Source: Comamonadaceae bacterium (GTDB lineage Bacteria; Pseudomonadota; Gammaproteobacteria; Burkholderiales; Burkholderiaceae_C). Taken from it: a stretch of DNA of 64,000 bases. Shown piece by piece: positions 34,878-43,360 of this stretch. The position numbers and the translations under genes are program-made. The notes below the pieces were generated by a model, which did no database searches, was not told the origin of the DNA, and saw only the letters and a list, made by a program, of their open reading frames with translations. Every line of letters starts with the position of its first letter. Positions within the stretch are counted from its first letter, which is position 1. The stretch lies in contig JAJTEW010000002.1 in NCBI GenBank assembly GCA_021299875.1, forward strand, positions 1-64,000, read 5' to 3'.

Positions 34878-35624
34878 TCAGCGAGTGGCCAGCGGGCATT
34901 TGACGTCGTCGTCCCACGGAATGGACTGGGTAGGCAAGTCCTCGCAAGCCGCAGATGGGCTGCAGTTGGGGTCGAGCTCTTTGAACTCCAGCCTGAGTTC
35001 CACTCGGCGACTTTTTTCGGGTTGGTTCAAGATGGCCGAATTGAAGGACGAGCCCCCCACAAAAAACAGGTCGCGCACGGCCTGGCGGTCAGCTTGGCTG
35101 GGCGCTTTGGCTGCACTGTCATCGAGCAAGACACACAGCACCCGTTGGGACCGCGCCAGACTGAGGTTGAGGTTGTAAAGGTAGGAGCCCTCTGGGCTGG
35201 CGTAGCCTTCTAAAACAAAGCGCTTGAGCCACCTTTGGCAGGCGGGTGTGCGGGCGACGTCCAGCATTTTTGGCACGAAGTCACGCAAAAAATCAGCCCG
35301 CTGGGCATCCAGTTGGTGGCTGTCCTTGGGGAACTCGGCCAAGGTGCCCAATTCCAGAGTTTGGCCGCGCAATTGAACCCCAGGGTAGGACTTTTCTCGG
35401 GTCATTTGGGCGATGTCTTGGAGGCAGCTGGCAATGCCCTTGTCGCGCTGAACCCGCTGGTCGTCTTGTTGGCGCAAGCCTTCGGTGACGCTGAGCAAGG
35501 CCACGGCCATGGCCACCAAAAACAAGACCATCAAGGCGGTCATGAGGTCAGCAAACGAGATCCAGAAGGGTTTTTCGGCCTCGTTTTTGCGCCGTTTGGG
35601 CGGTGTTCTTGGGGGTGTCAGCAT
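34878..35624 (-). CDS. ZorB-like MotB/OmpA-domain membrane protein
   Basis: The 248-residue protein has a basic N-terminus, one membrane helix at about 20-45 (FWISFADLMTALMVLFLVAMAVALL) with a MotB-like Asp at position 26, then a periplasmic OmpA-like domain (about 90-215) with VLEGYASPEGSYLYNLNLSLARSQRV for peptidoglycan binding. This is the ZorB/MotB layout: stator subunits that conduct protons and anchor to the cell wall. It follows the MotA/ZorA-like gene by 8 nt. No flagellar genes are near, and zorC/zorD/zorE helicase or nuclease genes are absent on either side, so it is either a stand-alone motor or an incomplete defence module. Confidence 0.75.
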   Translation of the reverse strand: MLTPPRTPPKRRKNEAEKPFWISFADLMTALMVLFLVAMAVALLSVTEGLRQQDDQRVQRDKGIASCLQDIAQMTREKSYPGVQLRGQTLELGTLAEFPKDSHQLDAQRADFLRDFVPKMLDVARTPACQRWLKRFVLEGYASPEGSYLYNLNLSLARSQRVLCVLLDDSAAKAPSQADRQAVRDLFFVGGSSFNSAILNQPEKSRRVELRLEFKELDPNCSPSAACEDLPTQSIPWDDDVKCPLATR

Positions 35625-35632
35625 GTGCGGGT

Positions 35633-36604
35633 TCAGCGCGCGTGGCCAACGGGTGTGTCGCCGCGCAATTGCTGCAAAATTTTGTGCGACAGATGGGCTT
35701 GCATTTCGGTCGCAAGCGTGAGTCTTTCCAGGTGCGGCGCCCCTGCATGCGGTGTGAACAGGCTGTCCAGGTTTTGCTGCAGTTGCTCGACCTGTTGGTA
35801 GCGACCTGTCAGCAATGATTTTTCAAGCCAGGTGAACACCATGGCCAAGGTGATGGCCAAGGCAGAGACCAAAAAAGCATGGCCCACGGTTTGCACCAAT
35901 TGGCTCAATTCACTTTGCACTTGAGCAGGGTTCGACACATCAAAGCCGATCAAGCCCGCGATCAGGCCGGTGAACGTGCCGATGATGCCGACGCCCGTCA
36001 AGATCCCGGGGATGTGGGCGAAAAAATGGGTTTGGAGTGGTGAATCCACCAAGGATTGGTCGGTGAAAAAGCGCTCAGCGTGGCTGCTGGCTTGCCACTG
36101 CCCGGCACGGGCCTGTGAGGTCGATTCGAGGTGCTGCAGGGCGTCCACCGCTTGTTGGTATTCGGTCCAGAGTGCGGCCATTTCTGCGTCCGATGCGGCC
36201 AAGTGCTCCATGTCGGCCAGGTCCAAGCGCCCGCCGTCAGAGCGCATGTTCATGTGCGCAAAAAAAGCACGCGACAAATGGCTGACGCGTTGCCGGGCAG
36301 CACCCAGGGGCCCGGCGTCGGCGCTTTCCCATTGGGGTTGCAGGCTGCTGGCGTATTGCTGCCAAGCGTGACGCAAAGCGGGCGTGGTCATGGCGCTTTG
36401 TTGAATATCGTCCAAATCGATGTGCTGCCCTGGCGTTTGCTCGAGCCATTGGGTCAAATGGGTGTTGGCTTGGGCCAATTGGACTTTCAGGCGCAAAGCG
36501 GGCCAAACAAAGTGGGTGGTGCAGTGCAGTCCAATCCACACCATGACGGCGGTGACGGTCCACAGGTGCCAATAAGCTGCAAGGTGGTTCATGGGTTCTG
36601 TCAT
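35633..36604 (-). CDS. ZorA-like MotA/TolQ/ExbB-family proton channel protein
   Basis: The 323-residue protein has a first membrane helix at about 10-35 (HLWTVTAVMVWIGLHCTTHFV), a helical cytoplasmic region (about 38-195), then two helices (about 197-225 HIPGILTGVGIIGTFTGLIAGLIGF, and 243-270 VGHAFLVSALAITLAMVFTWLEKS) that match the MotA/TolQ channel core and end with WLEK as in ZorA. The C-terminal tail is only ~55 residues, far shorter than the long intracellular tail of Zorya ZorA. Start ATG 36604 or 36592; neither has a good ribosome site. Operon with the ZorB-like gene. Confidence 0.75.
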   Translation of the reverse strand: MTEPMNHLAAYWHLWTVTAVMVWIGLHCTTHFVWPALRLKVQLAQANTHLTQWLEQTPGQHIDLDDIQQSAMTTPALRHAWQQYASSLQPQWESADAGPLGAARQRVSHLSRAFFAHMNMRSDGGRLDLADMEHLAASDAEMAALWTEYQQAVDALQHLESTSQARAGQWQASSHAERFFTDQSLVDSPLQTHFFAHIPGILTGVGIIGTFTGLIAGLIGFDVSNPAQVQSELSQLVQTVGHAFLVSALAITLAMVFTWLEKSLLTGRYQQVEQLQQNLDSLFTPHAGAPHLERLTLATEMQAHLSHKILQQLRGDTPVGHAR

Positions 36605-36691
36605 GTGGTGGCGGAGTCTTTGGGGCCGATTCAGTCTAGCAAAAGCCCAGGCCAAAGACCGACGGCACAGCGGGGCTGCTGTCAATTGGGC

Positions 36692-36719
36692 TTGGCAGAC
36701 CCCAGGTCTGGGCTAGAAT
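36692..36719 (+). promoter_or_regulatory. Sigma-70-type promoter of ahcY
   Basis: TTGGCA (36692-36697) and TAGAAT (36714-36719) are separated by 16 nt. Transcription would begin at about 36722-36726, right at the first helix of the SAH riboswitch, as expected for this short leader type. Confidence 0.65.
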
Positions 36720-36818
36720 AAGCGCTTCCGAGGAGCGTTGCAGCGCCCCCTGGCTTGTGACCCAAGCCGGCAGCGGGGCGTGAGGCTCGGAACACTTCAA
36801 CAGCAACGACGCTCATCC
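36720..36818 (+). promoter_or_regulatory. SAH riboswitch (S-adenosylhomocysteine sensing)
   Basis: The leader contains the conserved blocks of the SAH riboswitch in order: CGCTTCCGAGGAGCGTTGC (36723-36741), GAGGCTCGGAA (36782-36792) and CAACGACGCTCAT (36804-36816), which form the P1 helix, the ligand-binding core and the pseudoknot strand. In beta- and gammaproteobacteria this element switches on S-adenosylhomocysteine recycling genes when SAH accumulates. The gene controlled is ahcY, 86 nt downstream, and probably tlyA and metF behind it. Confidence 0.95.
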
Positions 36819-36903
36819 ACTCGACGTGTGGTGAGCCTGTTTTCCCCAATTCAGTGCCCGTGCCCACGCTTGTGGTTCATTCACATTGCTTGGAGCTTTT
36901 CTC

Positions 36904-38337
36904 ATGAATGCACGTATGCCTTCCACCGTCAACGCTGACTGCGTGATTGCCGACATTGGCTTGGCCGATTGGGGCCGCAAAGAAATCAAAATCGCTGAAA
37001 CCGAAATGCCTGGCCTGATGGCCATCCGTCAAGAGTTCAGCAAAGCCCAGCCCTTGAAGGGCGCGCGCATCACCGGTTCTTTGCACATGACCATTCAAAC
37101 GGCCGTGCTGATCGAAACCTTGCAAGCCTTGGGTGCCGATGTGCGCTGGGCCTCTTGCAACATTTTTTCGACCCAAGACCATGCGGCTGCGGCCATTGCC
37201 GCCAAGGGCACGCCGGTGTTCGCCATCAAGGGCGAGTCTCTGGCCGAGTACTGGGACTACACCCACCGCATTTTTGAGTTTGGCGCTGCTGGCACAGCCG
37301 GCGAAGGCCCCAACATGATCTTGGACGACGGCGGCGACGCCACGCTGCTCATGCACCTGGGCAAACGCGCCGAAAAAGACGCATCCTTGATCGCCAACCC
37401 CAGCAGCGAAGAAGAAGTCTGCTTGTTCGACGCCATCAAAGCCAAGCTGGCCGTGGACCCCACCTGGTACAGCCGCAAGGGTGCACAGATCATCGGCGTG
37501 ACCGAAGAGACCACCACCGGCGTGTTGCGCCTGAACGAGATGGCCGCCAAAGGCAGCCTGATGTTCCGCGCCATCAACGTGAACGACTCTGTGACCAAGA
37601 GCAAGTTCGACAACCTGTACGGCTGCCGCGAATCCTTGGTCGATTCGATCAAGCGCGCCACCGACGTGATGATTGCCGGCAAAGTGGCCGTGGTCGCCGG
37701 TTACGGTGATGTGGGCAAGGGCTCGGCCCAAGCCTTGCGCGCCTTGAGCGCCCAAGTCTGGGTGACCGAAATCGACCCGATCAACGCCCTGCAAGCCGCC
37801 ATGGAAGGCTACAAGGTCGTGACCATGGAATACGCCGCCGACAAGTGCGACATTTTTGTGTCGGCCACCGGCAACAAGAACGTGATCCGCTACGAGCACA
37901 TGGCCGCCATGAAGGACGAAGCCATCGTTTGCAACATCGGTCACTTCGACAACGAGATCGACGTGGCATCGCTGGAAAAGCTGCAGTGGGACGAGATCAA
38001 GCCCCAAGTCGACCACGTCATCTTCCCCGATGGTAAGAAGATCACCCTGCTGGCCAAAGGCCGACTGGTGAACCTGGGTTGCGCCACAGGCCACCCCAGC
38101 TTTGTGATGAGCGCCAGTTTTGCGAACCAGACGATTGCACAAATTGAACTGTTCACCAAGCAAGACCAGTACGAAAACGGCAAAGTCTATGTGCTGCCCA
38201 AGCACCTGGACGAGAAAGTGGCGCGTTTGCACCTCGAAAAAGTGGGCGCCATGTTGACCGTGCTGAGCGAAGAGCAAGCGGCCTACATCGGTGTGTCGAA
38301 AAACGGCCCTTACAAAGCCGACACGTACCGTTATTAA
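36904..38337 (+). CDS. ahcY: Adenosylhomocysteinase (S-adenosylhomocysteine hydrolase)
   Basis: This NAD-dependent enzyme splits S-adenosylhomocysteine into adenosine and homocysteine and so relieves product inhibition of methyltransferases. The 477-residue protein has the expected blocks: [27 protein letters not shown], the NAD-binding [16 protein letters not shown] (about 262) and the C-terminal KADTYRY with the Lys/Tyr pair that reaches into the partner subunit. Its length fits the proteobacterial form with the insertion. ATG 36904 was chosen as it gives the normal N-terminus. Controlled by the SAH riboswitch. Confidence 0.98.
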   Translation: MNARMPSTVNADCVIADIGLADWGRKEIKIAETEMPGLMAIRQEFSKAQPLKGARITGSLHMTIQTAVLIETLQALGADVRWASCNIFSTQDHAAAAIAAKGTPVFAIKGESLAEYWDYTHRIFEFGAAGTAGEGPNMILDDGGDATLLMHLGKRAEKDASLIANPSSEEEVCLFDAIKAKLAVDPTWYSRKGAQIIGVTEETTTGVLRLNEMAAKGSLMFRAINVNDSVTKSKFDNLYGCRESLVDSIKRATDVMIAGKVAVVAGYGDVGKGSAQALRALSAQVWVTEIDPINALQAAMEGYKVVTMEYAADKCDIFVSATGNKNVIRYEHMAAMKDEAIVCNIGHFDNEIDVASLEKLQWDEIKPQVDHVIFPDGKKITLLAKGRLVNLGCATGHPSFVMSASFANQTIAQIELFTKQDQYENGKVYVLPKHLDEKVARLHLEKVGAMLTVLSEEQAAYIGVSKNGPYKADTYRY

Positions 38338-38346
38338 AAACCACGC

Positions 38347-39195
38347 ATGCGCATTGACCAACTTCTTGTCGAGCGCGGTTTGGCCGCTTCTCGCTCCCAG
38401 GCTCAGCGACTGATCGCCGGGGGTGTGCAGTGGCAGCAGCCTGACGGAATTTGGCGTGCGGTGGTGAAAAACCGCGACGAGGTGCCCGAAAGCGCTGCAT
38501 TGCAGCTGCTCGACGATGCCGAGTCGCGTTATGTGTCCCGCGGCGGCCTCAAGCTCGAAGGGGCCTTGAAGGCCTCGGGCTTGCAGGTGCAAGGTCTGCG
38601 CTGCCTGGATGTGGGGCAAAGCACGGGTGGATTTACCGACTGTTTGTTGCAACACGGTGCAGCCGAAGTGGTGGGCATAGACGTGGGCCATGCCCAAGTG
38701 CATCCGCGCATCCGCCAAGACGCGCGGGTGGTGTGCATTGAGTGCGTGAACGCCCGCGACCTGGTGCCGGGTGACGAACGGGTGCCTGACGCACTCGAAG
38801 GTTTTGATTGGGTGGTGGGTGATGTGTCTTTCATCTCGCTCACGCTGGTGTTGCCGGGTGTGGTGCATTTGCTCAAGCCCACGGGTCAGTTGCTGATGCT
38901 GGTCAAACCCCAGTTTGAGTTGCAACCGGGCCAAGTGGGCAAGGGCGGCATCGTCAAGGACGACAGCCATTTCCCTTTCATTGAAAACCGTGTGCGCACC
39001 GCATTGGCCGATTTGGGTTTGCAGGTGAGTGCGTGGCTGGACAGCCCGATTGAAGGCGGTGACGGCAACCGTGAATTTTTTGTGCAGGCCTGCTGGCCTG
39101 ACCCTGCTGCGGTGCTGCCAGCGCGTGAAAAAACGCGTGTGGCACACGAGGCCGATCTGGCCGCCAAGGCTTATGCCAAGGCCAACGACCATTGA
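38347..39195 (+). CDS. tlyA: TlyA-family RNA 2'-O-methyltransferase
   Basis: The 282-residue protein combines an N-terminal S4 RNA-binding domain (about 1-60: MRIDQLLVERGLAASRSQAQ) with a FtsJ-like SAM-dependent methyltransferase domain: YVSRGGLKLEGAL (about 60), CLDVGQSTGGFTDCLLQ (about 87), LVKPQFE (about 187). TlyA enzymes methylate ribose in rRNA and are often misnamed hemolysins. It starts 9 nt after ahcY and lies before metF, so a SAM-using enzyme sits inside the SAH-controlled operon. Confidence 0.93.
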   Translation: MRIDQLLVERGLAASRSQAQRLIAGGVQWQQPDGIWRAVVKNRDEVPESAALQLLDDAESRYVSRGGLKLEGALKASGLQVQGLRCLDVGQSTGGFTDCLLQHGAAEVVGIDVGHAQVHPRIRQDARVVCIECVNARDLVPGDERVPDALEGFDWVVGDVSFISLTLVLPGVVHLLKPTGQLLMLVKPQFELQPGQVGKGGIVKDDSHFPFIENRVRTALADLGLQVSAWLDSPIEGGDGNREFFVQACWPDPAAVLPAREKTRVAHEADLAAKAYAKANDH

Positions 39196-39211
39196 ATTTG
39201 AAGGTGAAGCG

Positions 39212-40054
39212 ATGTCTGGTTTGAAGCTGCCGATCAGTCTGGAATTTTTTCCACCCAAAACCCCCGAAGGCACTGAGAAACTGCGCGGTGTGCGTGAGAA
39301 GCTCTATGCCCTTCAGCCCGATTTTTGCTCGGTGACCTATGGCGCAGGCGGCTCGACGCAAGAGGGCACTTTTGCCACGGTGGGTGCGATCCAGGCCGAA
39401 GGGGTGAGCGCGGCCTGTCACTTCTCGTGCATTGGTGCGACCAAGGCTTCGGTGCGTGCCGAGCTGGCCACGCTCAAGACCATGGGTGTGCAGCGCCTGG
39501 TGGCTTTGCGGGGCGACTTGCCCAGCGGTTATGGCGCAGGGGGTGAGTTCCACTACGCCAGCGACCTGGTGGCATTTATTCGCGCCGAGACCGGCGAAGA
39601 TTTCCACATCGAGGTGGCCGCTTACCCCGAGGTTCACCCGCAAGCCAAATCACCCGAAGCCGATTTGCAAGCCTTCGCTACCAAGGTGAAAGCCGGTGCC
39701 CATTCGGCCATCACGCAGTACTTTTACAACAGCGATGCGTATTTCCGCTTTGTGGACGATGCCTACAAACTCGGTGTGGATGTGCCCGTGGTGCCCGGCA
39801 TCATGCCCATCACCAGTTCGTCGCAGTTGCTGCGTTTTTCGGACGCGTGTGGTGCCGAGATCCCGCGTTGGATCCGGCTGCGCTTGCAGGCCTATGGCGA
39901 TGACATCGCGTCCATCAAGGCCTTTGGCCTGGACGTGGTGTCCGACTTGTGTGAGCAGCTGATCAATGGCGGCGTGCCCGCCATCCACTTCTACACCATG
40001 AACCAAAGTGCACCTACGCTGGACATTGTGGACCGATTGAAGTCCGGCCTGTGA
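39212..40054 (+). CDS. metF: 5,10-methylenetetrahydrofolate reductase
   Basis: MetF is the FAD-dependent TIM-barrel enzyme that makes 5-methyltetrahydrofolate for methionine synthesis. The 280-residue product has the N-terminal ISLEFFPPKT with the catalytic Glu, SVTYGAGGSTQEGT (about 44), LRGDLPSGYG (about 98), ITQYFYNSDAYFRFVDD (about 165) and the VPGIMPITSSSQLLRFSD block. It follows tlyA by 16 nt and completes the ahcY-tlyA-metF methyl-cycle operon under the SAH riboswitch. Confidence 0.97.
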   Translation: MSGLKLPISLEFFPPKTPEGTEKLRGVREKLYALQPDFCSVTYGAGGSTQEGTFATVGAIQAEGVSAACHFSCIGATKASVRAELATLKTMGVQRLVALRGDLPSGYGAGGEFHYASDLVAFIRAETGEDFHIEVAAYPEVHPQAKSPEADLQAFATKVKAGAHSAITQYFYNSDAYFRFVDDAYKLGVDVPVVPGIMPITSSSQLLRFSDACGAEIPRWIRLRLQAYGDDIASIKAFGLDVVSDLCEQLINGGVPAIHFYTMNQSAPTLDIVDRLKSGL

Positions 40055-40086
40055 TCCGTTAAGAAGGCGCGAGTCGCTTCAAGCGT

Positions 40087-40542
40087 TCACAGGTAAGGGT
40101 TCTCCAAACCCAAACTGGCCAAGATGTCGATCTCGTAGGCCTCCATCTCCTGGGCATCGGCGGTGCTGGTTTCGTGGTCCCAGCCTTGCGCATGCAGCGT
40201 GCCGTGCACCAGCAAATGCGTGTAATGCGCCATCAGCGTTTTGCCTTGCTCTTGGGCCTCACGGGCGACCACCGGGGCGCAGAGCACCAGGTCGGCCATC
40301 ACCACCGGTGCTTGCGCGTAATCGAAGGTCAGCACATTGGTGGCGTAGTTCTTTTTGCGGTAGCTCTGGTTCAGTTCGCGGCCTTCTTCTTCGCCCACGA
40401 TGCGCACCGTGATCTCGGCGTCATCGGCCAGCGCATGGCGGATGGCGCGCGTGACGGCGTGACGCGGCAGGGCGGCGCGGTGACGCGCCGCATCGGGAAT
40501 GTCACCAAACTGCAGGGACAGTTGAAGTTGTTGCAAGGGCAT
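40087..40542 (-). CDS. ybeY: Endoribonuclease YbeY (16S rRNA 3'-end maturation)
   Basis: YbeY is a zinc-dependent single-strand endoribonuclease needed for 16S rRNA maturation and ribosome quality control. The 151-residue protein has the full metal motif HLLVHGTLHAQGWDH near residue 110 (H-x3-H-x5-H) and the LNQSYRKKNYATNVLTFDY block. Start ATG 40542 is preferred over an in-frame TTG two codons upstream. It follows the PhoH-like gene by 67 nt on the same strand, the usual ybeZ-ybeY order. Confidence 0.96.
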   Translation of the reverse strand: MPLQQLQLSLQFGDIPDAARHRAALPRHAVTRAIRHALADDAEITVRIVGEEEGRELNQSYRKKNYATNVLTFDYAQAPVVMADLVLCAPVVAREAQEQGKTLMAHYTHLLVHGTLHAQGWDHETSTADAQEMEAYEIDILASLGLENPYL

Positions 40543-40609
40543 GGGCAAAAAGAAGAATCGGTGTGTCGAGGTTGAGGAGTGCGCGGTGCGTCAAAGCCAT
40601 GCCGTCGGT

Positions 40610-41590
40610 TCAGTCGTCGCTGTCCGCAGGTTTGCGTCGGGTGCTGATCCCTGCCCGCATGGGGGCGCTGCCTTGCGCTTCGTAGGCATCGACAATGCGG
40701 GCCACCAGGGGGTGGCGCACCACGTCGGCGCTGCTGAAACGTGTGAAGGCCATGCCTTTGACGCGCTTCAAAACCCGCTCTGCGTCAATCAGGCCGCTCA
40801 ATTGCCCCTTGGGCAAGTCGATCTGGCTCACATCACCGGTGACCACCGCCTTGGCCCCAAAGCCAATCCGGGTCAGGAACATTTTCATCTGCTCGGTGCT
40901 GGTGTTTTGCGCCTCGTCCAGGATCACAAACGCGTTGTTCAAGGTGCGCCCGCGCATGAAGGCCAGCGGCGCGATTTCGATGGCGTTGCGTTCAAAGGCT
41001 TTTTGGACCTTGTCATACCCCATCAGGTCGTACAGCGCGTCGTACAGTGGGCGCAAATAAGGGTCTACCTTTTGCGACAGGTCACCGGGCAAAAACCCCA
41101 GCCGCTCACCGGCTTCCACCGCTGGGCGCGTCAGCACAATGCGCTGCACGCTGGCGCGCTCCAGCGCGTCCACCGCGCAGGCCACGGCCAGATAGGTCTT
41201 GCCCGTGCCCGCTGGGCCAATGCCAAAGCTGATGTCGTGCGTGGCAATGCTTTCCAGATAGGCCGCTTGCACCGGCGTGCGTGCCTTCAGGTCGGCGCGG
41301 CGGGTTTGCAGTGGGGGCAGGTCGGCTTCTTCGCCTGCGCTGTCGCCCACCAGCATGAGCTGCACCATGTCGGGTGAAATCGGACGGTCGGCCCGCTCAT
41401 AGATCGCCTGCAAGATCTCCATGGCCCGCATGGCCACGGCCTTGGGGCCGTCCACCTTGAACTGCTCGTGGCGGTGCGCGATGCTCACTTGCAAGCCCGC
41501 TTCGATGGTGCGCAGGTGCGCGTCCATGGGGCCACACAGGTGGGACAAGCGGTTGTTGTTGTGCGGGATGAAGCTGTGTCTGACGATCAA
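40610..41590 (-). CDS. ybeZ: PhoH-like ATPase YbeZ
   Basis: The ~326-residue P-loop protein has a short KH-like N-terminal part and the PhoH core: FGIGPAGTGKTYLA (Walker A), RPAVEAGERLGFLPGDLSQKVDPYLRPLYDAL, FVILDEAQNTS (Walker B) and VVTGDVSQIDLP. YbeZ works with YbeY on RNA. No ATG fits the conserved N-terminus IVRHSFIPHNNNRLSHLCGP; TTG 41590 does, with GTG 41605 as alternative. Divergent from ruvA. Confidence 0.93.
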   Translation of the reverse strand: MIVRHSFIPHNNNRLSHLCGPMDAHLRTIEAGLQVSIAHRHEQFKVDGPKAVAMRAMEILQAIYERADRPISPDMVQLMLVGDSAGEEADLPPLQTRRADLKARTPVQAAYLESIATHDISFGIGPAGTGKTYLAVACAVDALERASVQRIVLTRPAVEAGERLGFLPGDLSQKVDPYLRPLYDALYDLMGYDKVQKAFERNAIEIAPLAFMRGRTLNNAFVILDEAQNTSTEQMKMFLTRIGFGAKAVVTGDVSQIDLPKGQLSGLIDAERVLKRVKGMAFTRFSSADVVRHPLVARIVDAYEAQGSAPMRAGISTRRKPADSDD

Positions 41591-41684
41591 GTGGATAATC
41601 CTCACCGTGGGTGGTTTTGCGGGGTGATTTGCAGGCCAAGGAGCACCGATTCTCCTCCATATCCACGCAAACCAAAGGCCCCCC

Positions 41685-42260
41685 ATGATTGGCAAACTCA
41701 CCGGCATCCTGAGCGATAAAAACCCACCCGAGGTGATCGTGGACTGCCGTGGCGTGGGCTACGAAGTCAATGTGCCCATGAGCACGTTCTACAACCTGCC
41801 CGCTACGGGCGACAAAGTCAGCCTGGTCACGCACTTTGTGGTGCGCGAAGACGCGCAAATTCTTTACGGCTTTGCCACCTTGGCCGAGCGCGAGGCCTTT
41901 CGCCAGCTCATCAAAATTTCCGGCGTGGGGCCTCGCACGGCTTTGAGTGTTTTGTCGGGCATGAGCGTGGCTGATCTGGCGCAGGCCATCACGACCCAAG
42001 AAGTTGGCCGTTTGGTCAAGGTGCCTGGCATCGGCAAAAAGACCGCCGAGCGCTTGCTGCTCGAACTCAAAGGCAAGCTGGGCGGTGACTTGGGCGGCCT
42101 GTTTGCCGTCAACACCAGCGACGCGCAAAACGACATCCAACAAGCTTTGCTGGCCCTGGGTTACAGCGACAAAGAAGCCGCTGCGGCCCTCAAAAGCTTG
42201 CCTGCCGATGTGGGCGTGAGCGAGGGCATCAAGTTGGCGCTCAAGGCCTTGAACAAATAA
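41685..42260 (+). CDS. ruvA: Holliday junction branch migration protein RuvA
   Basis: RuvA binds four-way DNA junctions and recruits the RuvB motor. The 191-residue protein has the N-terminal OB-fold ([20 protein letters not shown]), two HhH motifs ([14 protein letters not shown] at about 79 and [16 protein letters not shown] at about 114) and the C-terminal RuvB-contacting domain (about 143-191, with [16 protein letters not shown]). It is followed by ruvB after 12 nt; ruvC is not in this window. Confidence 0.98.
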   Translation: MIGKLTGILSDKNPPEVIVDCRGVGYEVNVPMSTFYNLPATGDKVSLVTHFVVREDAQILYGFATLAEREAFRQLIKISGVGPRTALSVLSGMSVADLAQAITTQEVGRLVKVPGIGKKTAERLLLELKGKLGGDLGGLFAVNTSDAQNDIQQALLALGYSDKEAAAALKSLPADVGVSEGIKLALKALNK

Positions 42261-42272
42261 ATGAGCTGAACC

Positions 42273-43319
42273 ATGAGCATCCGCACCGACGATTTCGCAC
42301 CGCAGCCCGAACCCCGGGTCATTTCGGCGGCCCCCGTGTCCCATCAAGAAGAGGCCATCGAACGCGCCTTGCGCCCCAAGCTGCTCGATGAATATGTGGG
42401 TCAAGTCAAGGTGCGCGAGCAACTGGAAATTTTCATCAGCGCCGCCAAGATGCGCGAAGAACCGCTCGACCATGTGCTGCTGTTTGGCCCGCCGGGCTTG
42501 GGCAAGACCACGCTGAGCCACATCATCGCGGCCGAGTTGGGCGTGAACCTGCGCCAGACCAGCGGCCCCGTGCTTGAAAAACCCAAGGACCTGGCCGCGC
42601 TGCTCACCAATCTGGAGCGCAACGATGTGCTCTTCATCGACGAGATCCACCGTCTGTCGCCCGTGGTCGAAGAGATCTTGTACCCGGCGCTGGAGGACTA
42701 CCAGATCGACATCATGATCGGCGAAGGGCCTGCGGCGCGCAGCATCAAGCTCGATTTGCAGCCCTTCACCCTGGTGGGCGCCACCACCCGTGCGGGCATG
42801 TTGACCAACCCGCTGCGCGACCGATTTGGCATCGTCTCGCGGCTGGAGTTCTACACCCCCGATGAGCTGACCCGCATCGTCACCCGCAGCGCCGGTTTGC
42901 TCAAAGCGCCCATCGACCCGGAAGGCTCTTACGAGATCGCCCGCCGTTCACGTGGCACGCCGCGCATCGCCAACCGCTTGCTGCGCCGGGTGCGCGACTA
43001 TGCCGATGTCAAGGGGGATGGCACCATCGACAAAGGCCTGGCTCAAAAGGCCTTGGTCATGCTGGATGTAGACCCCGAGGGCTTTGACCTGATGGACCGC
43101 AAACTGCTCGAAGCCGTGATCCACCGCTTTGATGGCGGACCGGTGGGCTTGGACAACATCGCGGCCAGCATAGGTGAGGAGCGCGACACCATTGAAGACG
43201 TGATCGAGCCGTATTTGATTCAGCAAGGCTATTTGCAGCGCACGCCGCGTGGGCGCATAGCCACGCTCGCAGCGTTTCGGCATTTGGGCGTCACGCCACC
43301 GAAAAACTTTGGGCAGTGA
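42273..43319 (+). CDS. ruvB: Holliday junction branch migration DNA helicase RuvB
   Basis: RuvB is the AAA+ hexameric motor of branch migration. The 348-residue product has [15 protein letters not shown], Walker [12 protein letters not shown] (about 72), Walker [11 protein letters not shown] (about 121), sensor 1 [18 protein letters not shown] with the Arg finger (about 170), and the winged-helix end with [29 protein letters not shown]. It forms an operon with ruvA. Confidence 0.98.
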   Translation: MSIRTDDFAPQPEPRVISAAPVSHQEEAIERALRPKLLDEYVGQVKVREQLEIFISAAKMREEPLDHVLLFGPPGLGKTTLSHIIAAELGVNLRQTSGPVLEKPKDLAALLTNLERNDVLFIDEIHRLSPVVEEILYPALEDYQIDIMIGEGPAARSIKLDLQPFTLVGATTRAGMLTNPLRDRFGIVSRLEFYTPDELTRIVTRSAGLLKAPIDPEGSYEIARRSRGTPRIANRLLRRVRDYADVKGDGTIDKGLAQKALVMLDVDPEGFDLMDRKLLEAVIHRFDGGPVGLDNIAASIGEERDTIEDVIEPYLIQQGYLQRTPRGRIATLAAFRHLGVTPPKNFGQ

Positions 43320-43360
43320 GTTGGCGGGGGCTGGCCAAGCTTGACCCCGATAATCACGCC

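Noticed and set aside
34878..36604. Flagellar stator genes motAB
   Set aside because: No flagellar genes nearby; the first protein has one N-terminal helix plus two core helices rather than the MotA four-helix layout with its charged cytoplasmic loop.
36877..39273. A 798-codon open frame antisense to ahcY and tlyA
   Set aside because: His/Gln/Gly-rich composition typical of a reverse-frame shadow of GC-rich coding DNA; the plus-strand genes are unambiguous.
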